Positions 1 through 9,271 of a DNA stretch of 64,000 nt are shown piece after piece. How positions within the stretch are numbered: the stretch's first letter is position 1; every line of letters starts with the position of its first letter. Source of the stretch: Paenibacillus silviterrae (lineage in GTDB: Bacteria > Bacillota > Bacilli > Paenibacillales > NBRC-103111); assembly GCF_030167925.1 (NCBI RefSeq), contig NZ_JASKUT010000002.1, positions 1,054,001-1,118,000 of the forward strand, given 5' to 3'. The notes under the pieces were generated by a model. That model was given only the letters and a program-made list of their open reading frames with translations. It did no database searches and was not told the origin of the DNA. Position numbers and translations under genes: made by a program.

Positions 1-1754
1 GGTGCGAAGGAGCCGTCGGGCCTGCCGCTTACGATACCGCCCTGCACGGCCGTTGAAACAGCCAATCGCGCCCACTCGGATATAGAGGCAGCATCGGTAA
101 ACCCATTGTTCGTGCCCTTGGCGGGGCCGGCTTTTCCTACAATAGATATTGCCCTTACAATCATCACTGCCGCTTCCTCTCGAGTAACTGGACGCTGCGG
201 TCCGAAGCTGCCGTCTTCGTACCCCGAAATAAGCTTGTATTTGGCTGCCGTTGCGACGAACGGCGCAAACCAGTCGCCAGACTGAACGTCAGAATAAGGA
301 GCAGCAACGGAAGCGGGGGTAAGTCCAAGCGCCCGGACGAGCAGAGCCGCGAATTCGGCCCGGGTCACCTGGCCGTGTGGAGCAAACTCGTTCGCGGATA
401 CACCGTTTACGATGCGCTTTGAGGCAAGCATCTCAACGTCGCCTTGAGCCCAGCTTCCATTCAGATCCGCGAATGACTTGGGCATCTCGACAACAGCGTA
501 TATGCTGTTGCCATTGCGCTTCAGTACGGCAGACCATTGTCCGTTGGTCTTCACAAATACGGTCGGTACAAACGCAAATTCTTTGGTTGCCGGGTCGTAA
601 CGCAATCCGGTGGCCGCTGCCGGGTTAACCTCTCGAAGTAACGGCACGCTACGGTTCACATACTGGCTGCCAAAATCGTTCCATTCCACAGTTTGGCCCC
701 CGCTTGTCATCGTCACCTTGTACTCGATCGCGGCCGAAGCAAGCGTTGGACCGAACACCGCGTTGATATCCTTCTCCACCGGGGCCGCTGCCCTTCCGAC
801 GGAGATGCCCAGCTGGCCTTGCGGATCCATTCTACCCGCCAGGGCGGATAAAGGAAGCTCATATGTGCCGCTTCCTGTCGCGACAGCAAGGGACGCGGTT
901 GCATGCTTTTGGGCAAGGCTTTCTAGTACACTTAGGGGCAGCTTTATATCGACGGACTCGTATGCGGATACATCAATCGTTAATACATGATTACCGTTGC
1001 TGATCCGATTGATCGCCGGACCGAAGGCTTCCCCTGTCAGTACGATAACGGCCACCGAATGGCCGTCTGTGCGCGTTGCATGCTGGACAGTTGCCTCATT
1101 CGGCCTTACAATCGGCTCTTGCGGTCCAGCTCCGCCATTGGCGGGGTTGCCTCCTACGTTGCCGGAGCCGCCTCCTCCGTTGCCGGAGTCGCCCCCCCCG
1201 TTGCCGGTGTCGCCCCCTCCGTTGCCGGGGTTACCCCCGCCGTTACCGGGATCGCCTCCGCCGTTACCGGGATCACCCCCGCCGTTTCCGGGATCACCTC
1301 CGCCGTTGCCGGGATCACCCCCGCCGTTTCCGGGATCACCCCCGCCGTTTCCGGGATCGCCCCCGCCGTTGCCGGGATCGCCCCCGCCGTTTCCGGGATC
1401 ACCCCCCGCCGATGGCGGAATGACGAACGTCGTTGTCTGCACCTCAGTTACCCCACTGCCCCCGACCGTAACCCGATAAGTGCCCTGGACACTTGGATGG
1501 GGGCGGTACGCGAAGGTGTAAGTTCCGTTCTCTCCGCTGGCGGTCTGGTCCAAATAATCGATCGTTCCAGCCGGAGATGTGACCATCACCGTCACTTGCT
1601 TACCGGCTCCGGAGGCGATCGTACCCGATATCGTCACCTGTCCGCTGCCTGCGGCTGCAGAAGCCTGCACGCTCACCTGCGCCGCCAGAGCGGATACCGG
1701 AAATACCGGGCAAATGAGCAATAACGAGATGCACAAAGCGTATAACCTTTTCAT
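1..1754 (-). CDS. SLH-domain surface protein, 3' end beyond the left edge
   Basis: The frame is open from the ATG at 1754 to base 1 (584 codons, no stop), so the C-terminus is missing. The start follows a GAGGAGG ribosome site six bases upstream. The protein has a signal peptide ending near SALAA (about residue 24), an Ig-like beta stretch to about 110, a GNGGGDP repeat spacer (about 118-201), an unassigned middle region, and SLH domains from about 425, 485 and 550 (cores FADLNGSW, YSDVQSGDW, ITRAEF-like VTRAEF, SGYEDGSF, SGRPDGSF). SLH domains anchor proteins to pyruvylated secondary cell wall polymer. It is the last gene of a three-gene operon, 11 bases after the DNRLRE gene, so it may be the wall anchor or scaffold partner of the two secreted proteins upstream; that role is inference. 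Confidence 0.92.
   Translation of the reverse strand, partial: MKRLYALCISLLLICPVFPVSALAAQVSVQASAAAGSGQVTISGTIASGAGKQVTVMVTSPAGTIDYLDQTASGENGTYTFAYRPHPSVQGTYRVTVGGSGVTEVQTTTFVIPPSAGGDPGNGGGDPGNGGGDPGNGGGDPGNGGGDPGNGGGDPGNGGGDPGNGGGDPGNGGGNPGNGGGDTGNGGGDSGNGGGGSGNVGGNPANGGAGPQEPIVRPNEATVQHATRTDGHSVAVIVLTGEAFGPAINRISNGNHVLTIDVSAYESVDIKLPLSVLESLAQKHATASLAVATGSGTYELPLSALAGRMDPQGQLGISVGRAAAPVEKDINAVFGPTLASAAIEYKVTMTSGGQTVEWNDFGSQYVNRSVPLLREVNPAAATGLRYDPATKEFAFVPTVFVKTNGQWSAVLKRNGNSIYAVVEMPKSFADLNGSWAQGDVEMLASKRIVNGVSANEFAPHGQVTRAEFAALLVRALGLTPASVAAPYSDVQSGDWFAPFVATAAKYKLISGYEDGSFGPQRPVTREEAAVMIVRAISIVGKAGPAKGTNNGFTDAASISEWARLAVSTAVQGGIVSGRPDGSFA
1150..1401 (-). repeat. 21-bp in-frame tandem repeat (about 12 units)
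   Basis: About twelve 21-bp units, each coding for GNGGGDP on the minus strand, with single-base variation between copies and decay toward the higher-coordinate end (SGNGGGG, NGGNPANG). They form a flexible Gly/Asn/Asp/Pro linker between the N-terminal beta region and the rest of the SLH protein. Such a repeat is prone to copy-number change by slippage and could be miscounted in assembly. Confidence 0.95.
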
Positions 1755-1765
1755 CGTATTCCTCC

Positions 1766-3775
1766 TCATGGGTGATCGAAATAGGTTCGGATATGGTACA
1801 GTTCCTCCGATAACCCGTTAGCTGCATCCCGCACGGACACCTCGACCGTATAGCCGCTATCGGATGGCTCAAACTGTCCGCTCCACTTAAATTCCGCAAT
1901 GCTTCCCGCCCTAACCGTTCTGCGAACCGAGCCTGTCAGCACCTCCTCTTTGTCCGCATTGGACTTCAGGATCCGGAATTGCATAACGGTGTCGAACGAA
2001 TCCACTGTCAGATTTTCGAGCATCCCACGCAGTTGGATGAACCCTGCCCCATCCAGGCTGACCATCTGGTCGCCGGAGAGCGTGCGGAACGATACGTCCC
2101 TGACGAGCATAGGGTATACCGGCATTGCCGCTACGGGTACGCTGAAGTCGCTTTCGAACGCGGCATTGCGGGCGCGCACCTTATACGTGTAGGTTGTGTC
2201 GTTGACAACATCTGTATCGGTAAATTCGAGACCCGCCGTCTGGCCGGCAAGGGTGAAGCCGCTTCCGTTATCGCGATAAACCTCGTAGAGCGTCGCTTGA
2301 TTCGAGGCGTTCCATGTTAAGCGTACCCGCTTACTGGAGGCCACTGCTGCGAGTCCCTCTGGTACGGCGGGTGTTTGGAGCTCCTGTATGGTCAGCATCA
2401 GGAGCGGCGGTTTATCGAGAGCATTTTCCTTGGTGGCATAGTTCGCCCCTCTGCTCACACCGGAGCTCGATTGCAAATAAAAGCTGGCGATCCCGTCCGT
2501 CTGCCCGCGCACAAACTCAGTGGCTGGAAACGTAATATAGGTTCCGACGGCATCCGCATTCACTCTAAACTGCCCGAGCGGCACACCCATTTCCTGAGGA
2601 CGGTTTGCGTCGGTGATGGTCCCTTCCTGCCAGGAATCGTCTTGAATGCCGTACAGCGTAACATCGTACCCGTCTGCCGGCGTACTGCTTTCGAGCGCGG
2701 TTACGTAAAGCTTCACCGCTGCATGCTCAAGCATTCCGCTATATTCAGGGATAGGAAATTTCATGTATGCACGGCGTATATCCGAGCCGGACGAATTGCT
2801 CTTCACGTTCATTGTAGTCTGTGAGCCGAACGGTCCGCTGCCAGGCCTCGTATAGGAATCAGCCGCTGCTTCAGTAACCAGCTGACGCCCAGGTGCCGTA
2901 ACGGTTACAGGCTCGCTGAGCGGCGAAGCGTTACCGCTCCCGTCAATGGCCAAGACCCGATACACGTAGCTGCTCCCGGGATTAAGCAACGTATCGGTGT
3001 AGGACGCTGCAGCAGCCGTTCCTCGAACCGCCCCATCCCGGTAGACGGCGTAGGTCACGGTTCCCGAATTATCGGTGGACGGCTGCCAGGTCAACGTCAC
3101 GCTTCCAGGCCCCGACCATTCCGCTTGAGGCGTACCCGGTATGGTAGGGGGCAGCGTATCGGGCTGCGCACCTTGCCAAGCCTTGACAATCAGCAACGGA
3201 GGAAAGGCGTGCTCTTTGGTAGCATAGTCAGCGCCTCTACTCGCTTCAACTCCGCGAATGCGGAAGCTGACCGTGCTATCTGTCTGGCCCTTAATAAAGT
3301 CGGTTACATCCGCTGTTACATAGCTTCCGACGCTCGACTGCGTCACGGTTACGACTCCTAGAACCGTTCCCTGATCGGCGGGCGCGTTCGCGTAGGTCAT
3401 GCCGACCTCGCTCCAGCCGTCATCGGACATGCCGCGAATTTCGATCTGATACATTCCTCCTGCTGATACAGTAGCTGATTCCATGGATACAACATATACC
3501 CGCAGCTCCGCCTCGTACACACTGCCAATCACGGAGGAAGTATCAAATTTCACGAAAGCGTCCCGGTTCTCCGTTGACGTCCGCTTCACTTTCATTCGGT
3601 CGTTCGCTCCGTAATTCGTATCTGCGGTTGCGCCCCCTTGGACCCATGTATCCGCAGAAGCGCTCAAGGTATACTCGAGAGAGGGAGCACCTGCTTCAGC
3701 ATGAGCCTGCTGAGGTGCTAAGGCTATATTCAGCATCAACAGCATGCTGAGAAGTAACATCATTGATTTGCGCAT
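1766..3775 (-). CDS. Secreted DNRLRE / fibronectin type III protein
   Basis: 669 aa from the ATG at 3775, chosen because AAAGGAG lies just upstream and a clear signal peptide follows (MRKSMMLLLSMLLMLN, cleavage near QAHA); the frame is open further upstream but without a ribosome site. Order: DNRLRE domain (about 33-200, with SADTWVQ, TNYG, AFVKFD), fibronectin type III (about 205-295), second DNRLRE domain (about 296-465, both ending in the YATKE...PPLL pattern), second FN3 (about 466-552), and a C-terminal beta domain. DNRLRE domains are carbohydrate-binding-like modules common in Bacillales secreted proteins. It lies 56 bases after the heparinase-like gene and 11 before the SLH gene. No catalytic domain is visible, so binding or adhesion is the likely role. 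Confidence 0.85.
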   Translation of the reverse strand: MRKSMMLLLSMLLMLNIALAPQQAHAEAGAPSLEYTLSASADTWVQGGATADTNYGANDRMKVKRTSTENRDAFVKFDTSSVIGSVYEAELRVYVVSMESATVSAGGMYQIEIRGMSDDGWSEVGMTYANAPADQGTVLGVVTVTQSSVGSYVTADVTDFIKGQTDSTVSFRIRGVEASRGADYATKEHAFPPLLIVKAWQGAQPDTLPPTIPGTPQAEWSGPGSVTLTWQPSTDNSGTVTYAVYRDGAVRGTAAAASYTDTLLNPGSSYVYRVLAIDGSGNASPLSEPVTVTAPGRQLVTEAAADSYTRPGSGPFGSQTTMNVKSNSSGSDIRRAYMKFPIPEYSGMLEHAAVKLYVTALESSTPADGYDVTLYGIQDDSWQEGTITDANRPQEMGVPLGQFRVNADAVGTYITFPATEFVRGQTDGIASFYLQSSSGVSRGANYATKENALDKPPLLMLTIQELQTPAVPEGLAAVASSKRVRLTWNASNQATLYEVYRDNGSGFTLAGQTAGLEFTDTDVVNDTTYTYKVRARNAAFESDFSVPVAAMPVYPMLVRDVSFRTLSGDQMVSLDGAGFIQLRGMLENLTVDSFDTVMQFRILKSNADKEEVLTGSVRRTVRAGSIAEFKWSGQFEPSDSGYTVEVSVRDAANGLSEELYHIRTYFDHP

Positions 3776-3831
3776 CGCTACTCTCCTTTCGACATACGGC
3801 GCCAAATCGCCGAATATCCGATCGGCCCACC

Positions 3832-6800
3832 TCATGGCATCACCCTCGTTTCCGCTAGCGGCTCTAATCCCATGAGCTCGTTCCATACAAATACGCGAAG
3901 CTTCAATCCGCCCGAATTATGCTCAGGAATCGATAGGCCTGCCGCATACAAATCTGTCTCCCAGCCCGAAATATCCCCGGTCACGGCCGAGATCCGAAGC
4001 GTTCGGCCATCGCCGTCCTCCAGGACAACGATTGCGGTTGCACGGCGGGCTTCAGGCGAATTGTTCGTCAGCGGGACCGTGATATCCAGCCAGCCGGATG
4101 CAGGCAAGCCTTCCACCGGCTCTCCCGCTGCATTCTTCATGAGAACGGCCCCAACCGTAACAGCCGGCAAGGAGGATGCAGCAGTCCCGTACACCTCGAT
4201 CTCGGAAATACTGTTCCAGCCGCTGGACGAATTGCCGTAGCCGAGCAGGCGAACATATCTGGCATTGGCTTGGTTCAACTCGTAAGCTTCGAAACCCGCG
4301 GTCAAACCGCTTGTTTCCGCATTCGAGATGACTCGCGTCCAATTCGTGCCGTCAGCCGACACATCGAGGCTGAAATACGACTTGCGGACCTGACCGCTAT
4401 GATAAGCGATTTTGATATGGCTCAGACTGCGGATTGCCCCCAGGTCGAGCTGCAGCCGCTGGGCTGTTCGACTTCCGAGGGTGCCTTGGCTCAGAGCAGA
4501 CCAGCGTGTAGTGAAGTCGCCATCCACTACATTACCGGGTACATTCCCGTCATGCTCGTCTGCAGTTACCGCAATGATGCCAAGCTTCTCCGTCCCTGTT
4601 CCTTCACCGAGCGCAGCGAACTGCCAATTGGACAATGCCGATCGGTTCCCCGCCACATCATACGCTTTCATCGCCATGAAATAAGTACGGCCTGGCAGCA
4701 GAGGCTGCACCGTTGCCGATTGAACGCTGCCTGCGGACAAGGGGGTGGGAACGGAAGTCACTCGCACAGCAGACTCGAAATTATCCTCTGTAATAGGATT
4801 GGTGCTGTAGCGTAGATCATAGCCGGCCGCTGTACCCACATAGCCGTCATTGCCTGTCGCTGTCCACTCCAGCACAACGGAATCAGCCGATGCAGACACT
4901 ACACGCAAATCGGTGATGGCAGCCGGCGGAACAACATCCTCCGCTATTGGCATAGTCAAGGCTGCCACGTTGGATAACGCCGCCACATTCCCGGATTCAT
5001 CCCCCGCGCGTACTGCAAAATAGTAACTCGTATTTGCAAATAATCCTCCGATTTCGAAAGCTTCCACTGTTCCTTGAGGTCCCGGTGTCGGCTCCCCGGC
5101 GGCCTTCACAGCCTCGTCCCAGTTATCATCTGTTATCGGGCTTGTATGATAGCGTACATCGTAGTAGTCGGCTGTGCCCGTTGTTCCGTCGTTGCCAGGT
5201 GCCGTCCACTGGAGCCGCACTCGTTCCGGGGAGACCACGTCTGCAGACAAATCAGATACTGCTCCCGGCGGAACCTTATCGGTACCTCCTGCATCCTGCA
5301 GCATGAGTACGAATTCAGCCTCTCCCGCGGTCGTCTGAAATGCAACGAAGCTACCGTTCACTACGAATGCGGCCGGTTCCGCATTCAATAGAACCTGCTG
5401 CACCTGCTTCCCGGCGGGAACACGCAGGCTTACCGTCGCACCGCCCTCCGGTGTAAAGATTCGACCTGTGTGACGATCTCTACGACTTACATCCGCTGCG
5501 ACTGTTACTGGAGCTGAAGCACGCAGCCATTCCGTATTGCGGTACCTTAGCGAGCTTGCCTCCCGAACCATGTATTGCAGAGGAAGCCCGGAATCCCTTA
5601 CATAAGCGAATGAGCCGTTGCTCTCCATATGCCCGACTTGAGCATTGCCGTTCCCTCCCTTTAACATGTAAGTGTCCAGATTGCCGTCTATCGCTACCGT
5701 TCCGCCCGTTCGAGTGCTATTGCTTAGATCTTTTACCTCCGGAAGTGCCGCTGCGATAGGCATCGGGATAAGAATTTGCAGGAAATCCGCAGCTGCCGCT
5801 TGCTTACTGGCTTCCACGTAGCCTTGCACGGTGTAGTCATCCTTCACGTACGACACCTCTCCAGTCCGGTCCGTGAAGGCAGCATTGTCAGCAAAAATCC
5901 AAGCGCCCAGCTTCGCCGCCGAACCGTAGACACTGTTCGGGTATACCCATTGACGGAAGCCTCCGCTTCCGCTCATTGCGCCTTTACCGCCATGGACATA
6001 TACGCTGAAGTTTCGTGGTGTCCCATTACGGCTTCGCAGTTGATCAGCAATGACGAAATATTGCTGGCCCGGAAACGCCACCGCACGGTCCATATACCCC
6101 AGGCTTTCACTGTCAGGCGGAAACAGCAGCGGACTCTCCCCCTTGGTCGTATCGTTCTGAATGTCTATGAAGCGAGCCGACTTTTGTTGAAAATCAAAAA
6201 AATCGGTATCCATGCTGTACAATGAGGGCGGAGTATCGTTCTGCGCAAAATCAACGGGCCACTTGCCGTCCAATGTCGCAGTATTATGCGCGGGCGCGGT
6301 CCGATACCAGGTTCTCCGCTCCGCATCGCCGTACGCCGAACGTGAATAGCCGGCATCGCTGGCCATCATCTGGTTTTCGGCATGAATAATGTAGCTTAGA
6401 TGGTCAAAATGGTTATGGTTGTCCGCCTCGGCCACACCTTGAAACAGCAGATATCGGCTGGAAGGATCGTCCGTCAGCCAGTTATTACGGAAGATGGTCT
6501 GCCCGCCCTCGAGAAAGAAGCTCGTTCCCGTGCCCGTAGGGGCTATGGGTTCAATCGAAGACTCGTAGGTCAAATATTTGTCTAGATCCATCGTGTCGTC
6601 GTAGCTTGCGCCTGTATTGTTGCCGAACTCCCCGCCCCACGGCGATGTATCCGTTGTCATATACCGCCATTGGAACAGATTGCCCCATTTGGCGTCCGGG
6701 TGGAGCGAAGTATGGTCTTCCTCCGTCATGAACTGCCCTGCTACCATGTGAAGAAAATTGTGGCGCAGGAAGGAATCCGCGAAGTTTGGCATCCAGCCTT

Positions 6801-7767
6801 TGTTATTGGAGACGTTAAATTCCCAAAGAAAAGCTGGCTTGAACAACCGGAATTGATCTACGCCGGACACATTCTTGTAATGGTAAAGGAACGGCACAAA
6901 ATTGATGTGCGAATAAATGTAGTACTGGGAGCCTTCCCGATAGATGCCGTCGGAGCTGAAGAAATAGGACAGGTTCGAGTTAGCCGACTCCAGTGCTTCT
7001 TTAAGCCAATCGGATGGCGAATTCATTCCCGGCTTTGAATAACTGGACAAGGCTAGCGCCAGCGAGCCGAGTCCCCAGGCAGGCTTCGAGCGATGGTTAT
7101 GGGGACGCGGCCCCCATCCTCTGTCATTCCCGCCATCGACACGGATCCAGATATTGTCATACAGCGTCTGCGCCTCGAAGGCGAGACGGTCACGGATCTC
7201 GGCGTCCTGCTGCGGGGTCAAATGAGGCTGCATCCAATCATAGGCGGCAGCGAAGTTTTGTGCCCAATTCGCTCGATAGGTCTCATCTATGGGCGAGCTC
7301 GATACGTTCGGATCGATATCCGCACACGTATAAATGGGCCCATCGTACGCACGCAGCAGCGCTTGCACTGCTCTCTCTTTGTGTTGCTCATTGCCTTCCA
7401 TTAAGTATAGGAACGCATTATACTTCGCGATACGGGCCATTTCCCCGTAATAAGCATGAACGACATTCCCGAACACACAGCCCGGTGCTTGCGGAAGCTC
7501 CATAGTTAGGTACGGGCTGGTTCGAATCGAATTCCACAAGGATGCCGCATAAGGATCAGCCAGCCGCTTGGCATATAATGCTCCGACCCCTCCCGTGTCA
7601 AACCACAGCTTCGGATGCGACTCCTGCCCGGGCAGCACAGGCGTCGAATCCGCCACAAAACCGCTGTAGCTTTCGTAGTTGACTGACGCCTGCACAGTCG
7701 ATGCCGACGCAAGCACTTGAACGATGGCCAATAGGAAACAGATCGTCCGGAATATCGGTTTCTTCAA
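3832..7767 (-). CDS. Heparinase II/III-like secreted polysaccharide lyase with FN3 and F5/8C domains
   Basis: About 1311 aa. I favour the TTG at 7767: GGGGGAG sits nine bases upstream and a signal peptide follows (LKKPIFRTICFLLAIVQVL, cleavage near VQA); the ATG at 7788 has no ribosome site. Order: alpha/alpha toroid alginate-lyase-like region (about 45-370), heparinase II/III beta-sheet domain (about 390-650, with NHNHFDHLSY and the AHNTATLDG stretch), two FN3 domains (about 850-1055, both with PGNDG or ATGNDG loops), discoidin/F5-8C carbohydrate-binding domain (about 1065-1195), and a C-terminal beta domain. Family members cleave uronic-acid polysaccharides by beta-elimination; the substrate cannot be read from sequence. 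First gene of a three-gene surface operon with a cre-like box upstream. Confidence 0.88.
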   Translation of the reverse strand: MKKPIFRTICFLLAIVQVLASASTVQASVNYESYSGFVADSTPVLPGQESHPKLWFDTGGVGALYAKRLADPYAASLWNSIRTSPYLTMELPQAPGCVFGNVVHAYYGEMARIAKYNAFLYLMEGNEQHKERAVQALLRAYDGPIYTCADIDPNVSSSPIDETYRANWAQNFAAAYDWMQPHLTPQQDAEIRDRLAFEAQTLYDNIWIRVDGGNDRGWGPRPHNHRSKPAWGLGSLALALSSYSKPGMNSPSDWLKEALESANSNLSYFFSSDGIYREGSQYYIYSHINFVPFLYHYKNVSGVDQFRLFKPAFLWEFNVSNNKGWMPNFADSFLRHNFLHMVAGQFMTEEDHTSLHPDAKWGNLFQWRYMTTDTSPWGGEFGNNTGASYDDTMDLDKYLTYESSIEPIAPTGTGTSFFLEGGQTIFRNNWLTDDPSSRYLLFQGVAEADNHNHFDHLSYIIHAENQMMASDAGYSRSAYGDAERRTWYRTAPAHNTATLDGKWPVDFAQNDTPPSLYSMDTDFFDFQQKSARFIDIQNDTTKGESPLLFPPDSESLGYMDRAVAFPGQQYFVIADQLRSRNGTPRNFSVYVHGGKGAMSGSGGFRQWVYPNSVYGSAAKLGAWIFADNAAFTDRTGEVSYVKDDYTVQGYVEASKQAAAADFLQILIPMPIAAALPEVKDLSNSTRTGGTVAIDGNLDTYMLKGGNGNAQVGHMESNGSFAYVRDSGLPLQYMVREASSLRYRNTEWLRASAPVTVAADVSRRDRHTGRIFTPEGGATVSLRVPAGKQVQQVLLNAEPAAFVVNGSFVAFQTTAGEAEFVLMLQDAGGTDKVPPGAVSDLSADVVSPERVRLQWTAPGNDGTTGTADYYDVRYHTSPITDDNWDEAVKAAGEPTPGPQGTVEAFEIGGLFANTSYYFAVRAGDESGNVAALSNVAALTMPIAEDVVPPAAITDLRVVSASADSVVLEWTATGNDGYVGTAAGYDLRYSTNPITEDNFESAVRVTSVPTPLSAGSVQSATVQPLLPGRTYFMAMKAYDVAGNRSALSNWQFAALGEGTGTEKLGIIAVTADEHDGNVPGNVVDGDFTTRWSALSQGTLGSRTAQRLQLDLGAIRSLSHIKIAYHSGQVRKSYFSLDVSADGTNWTRVISNAETSGLTAGFEAYELNQANARYVRLLGYGNSSSGWNSISEIEVYGTAASSLPAVTVGAVLMKNAAGEPVEGLPASGWLDITVPLTNNSPEARRATAIVVLEDGDGRTLRISAVTGDISGWETDLYAAGLSIPEHNSGGLKLRVFVWNELMGLEPLAETRVMP

Positions 7768-7791
7768 TTTACACACTCCCCCATTCATAGA

Positions 7792-7805
7792 TGTAAGCGC
7801 TTTAA
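7792..7805. promoter_or_regulatory. cre-like operator upstream of the lyase operon
   Basis: On the minus strand the 14 bases read TTAAAGCGCTTACA, 13 of 14 positions of the CcpA consensus TGWAANCGNTNWCA, with a palindromic AAGCGCTT core. It lies just upstream of the TTG start, where bound CcpA or another LacI-family repressor would block transcription. Catabolite repression of a polysaccharide lyase operon is plausible; a single box with no mapped promoter is the limit of the evidence. Confidence 0.5.
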
Positions 7806-8053
7806 AATCAGCTTTATTTTACTGGATATATGTCCCAAAGTGTGATGCGCTAACTTTATATGGAGTTGTGCTTATTTTAGGTTGGCATGACAAACCTTTA
7901 TCCACTTTTCCGTGTCCGTCCCTCAGCTTGAAGAGTTGCGTTACAGCTACATTTAATACAAATATTGTGATGGTAGTCTTCATGTAAGAGGCCACAACCA
8001 ACGAGATACTGATAAAGACTTCTATGGCCGGTTCATGCAGCTCAATCATGAAT

Positions 8054-8085
8054 AAAGACAGAGAGAACATATCCCCTCTGTCTTT
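8054..8085 (-). terminator. Terminator of the DUF4183 gene
   Basis: Perfect 10-bp inverted repeat AAAGACAGAG / CTCTGTCTTT with a 12-base loop, 21 bases after the DUF4183 stop. T-rich bases follow on both strands, so it may work in both directions. Confidence 0.75.
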
Positions 8086-8106
8086 TTCCGAATACAGTTT
8101 AATTTA

Positions 8107-8391
8107 TTAAGAGACTATGAATTGAACGACGATCGGAGTTCCTCCATCAAGAGCATCGCCACCAGGAATGGTTATGGTTGTGGTTGTTACGGAGGAAGTA
8201 TCGGCTGTTTGCATAATACCGTTAATATACAGGTTGTAATAATTGTACGTGCCTGGAAAAGCCGTGGCAGCCGCACCGGCATCGTTCGTAAAAGCCGTAG
8301 CAGCAATTGCAAACGTTGCCCCGGTACCGGTCCCTGCGCCTATTGTTGAAGTATATCTTCTAGTGTTTTGATAAGGAGTAACAATTGGCAT
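8107..8391 (-). CDS. DUF4183 family protein
   Basis: 94 aa, with AAGGGAGGTGAG just before the ATG. The whole protein is the DUF4183 module: a short TR-rich start, a Thr/Ala-rich strand region and the signature YNLYINGIMQTAD followed by a TITIPGGD strand and the end GTPIVVQFIVS. DUF4183 proteins are small beta-rich proteins typical of spore-forming Bacillales and often sit next to or fused with collagen-like proteins; a spore-surface role is suspected for some but not shown here. The next gene upstream carries the same module behind a collagen-like stretch, so the two probably belong to one structure. No signal peptide or membrane segment. Confidence 0.85.
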   Translation of the reverse strand: MPIVTPYQNTRRYTSTIGAGTGTGATFAIAATAFTNDAGAAATAFPGTYNYYNLYINGIMQTADTSSVTTTTITIPGGDALDGGTPIVVQFIVS

Positions 8392-8495
8392 TCTATCTCA
8401 CCTCCCTTCTTGATCAACATATTCGGTTGATTCATAGAGGTGAGGGCTTATAGAAACTGATATTAATGGAATCTGTTTGCCTTCCGGTTACTATA

Positions 8496-9125
8496 TTAGG
8501 TTACTAGGACTGAAAATTGAACCATTTCCAAAGTCAATGGCGTACCTTTATAAATACTCATACCATCTGGATACAAAGTCAGTGCATTTGGATTTATATT
8601 GTATGCATTGCCGGCCTGCATAATCCCATTAATAAATAAGTTGTTATAGCTATTGGGACCAAGACCTTTGAAAGAAGTTACTAAATTCCCCATATTATCT
8701 ACGAACAGATCAGCGGGAATATTTAAAGGGCCTATAGAAGTCAAATCCTGACTAGCGTTATAATAGTATCTATACACCACCGGAATGATAGATACATCTG
8801 GGAGAGGCCCCGACGGTCCTTGTGGGCCAGGTGGCCCTTGTGGACCTTCATAACCCGATGGACCACGCGAACCCCGCGGCCCTTTCGGACCTGGAGCACC
8901 CCTTTCTCCTTGTTTACCTCGCGGTCCCCTGGAACCACGTTTCCCCTTTCGTCCAGGAACCAGAATGCAAATCACTTTGGTTAGCCATTTTCTTCGATTT
9001 GACTTTCGTTTTTTTCGGTTCGAAATCGATGCATTACAGTACTTACTTTTCTTTATACAGGCTATTTTCAATTTCTTTTTACGGAGTTGTTTACGTTGCA
9101 TTCTGAAGCAATAAGTGCACTTCAT
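8496..9125 (-). CDS. Collagen-like protein with C-terminal DUF4183 domain
   Basis: 209 aa. The start is the ATG at 9125, with AAGGAGGTG seven bases upstream; an in-frame TTG further up has no ribosome site. The first 60 residues are very basic and rich in Lys/Arg and Cys (CTYCFRMQRKQLRKKK), then come about 16 Gly-X-Y triplets (GKRGSRGPRGKQGERGAPG onward), then a DUF4183 module ending in NNLFINGIMQAGN and TPLTLEMVQFSV. The plan resembles exosporium collagen-like proteins (short collagen stem, globular C-terminal head), but the basic N-terminus is unlike the BclA anchor sequence. A spore or cell surface filament is inference from architecture and from the neighbouring DUF4183 gene. Confidence 0.85.
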   Translation of the reverse strand: MKCTYCFRMQRKQLRKKKLKIACIKKSKYCNASISNRKKRKSNRRKWLTKVICILVPGRKGKRGSRGPRGKQGERGAPGPKGPRGSRGPSGYEGPQGPPGPQGPSGPLPDVSIIPVVYRYYYNASQDLTSIGPLNIPADLFVDNMGNLVTSFKGLGPNSYNNLFINGIMQAGNAYNINPNALTLYPDGMSIYKGTPLTLEMVQFSVLVT

Positions 9126-9271
9126 ATAAAACACCTCCTTTACAAACAACGGCTACCATTTCTCATTCAATTCTTATGCTATGTGTTCGAAAGATTTAGG
9201 GCATGGACATTTATCCATTATTTTCCTTATTTCGAGATATTTCTGGTATAATAGGCGTCCGTTCCATAACA

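Larger units (their letters stand above)
7768..8106. other. Gene-poor stretch between lyase and DUF4183 genes
   Basis: This 339-base gap holds the probable promoter region of the lyase operon with a cre-like palindrome at 7792-7805, and at its far end the terminator of the DUF4183 gene. An 83-codon minus frame (7819-8070) begins inside that terminator hairpin and shows no family signature; I do not call it a gene. Confidence 0.6.

Noticed and set aside
7819..8070. 83-codon minus-strand frame upstream of the lyase operon
   Set aside because: Its start lies inside a terminator hairpin, ribosome site spacing is too short, and no family is recognised.
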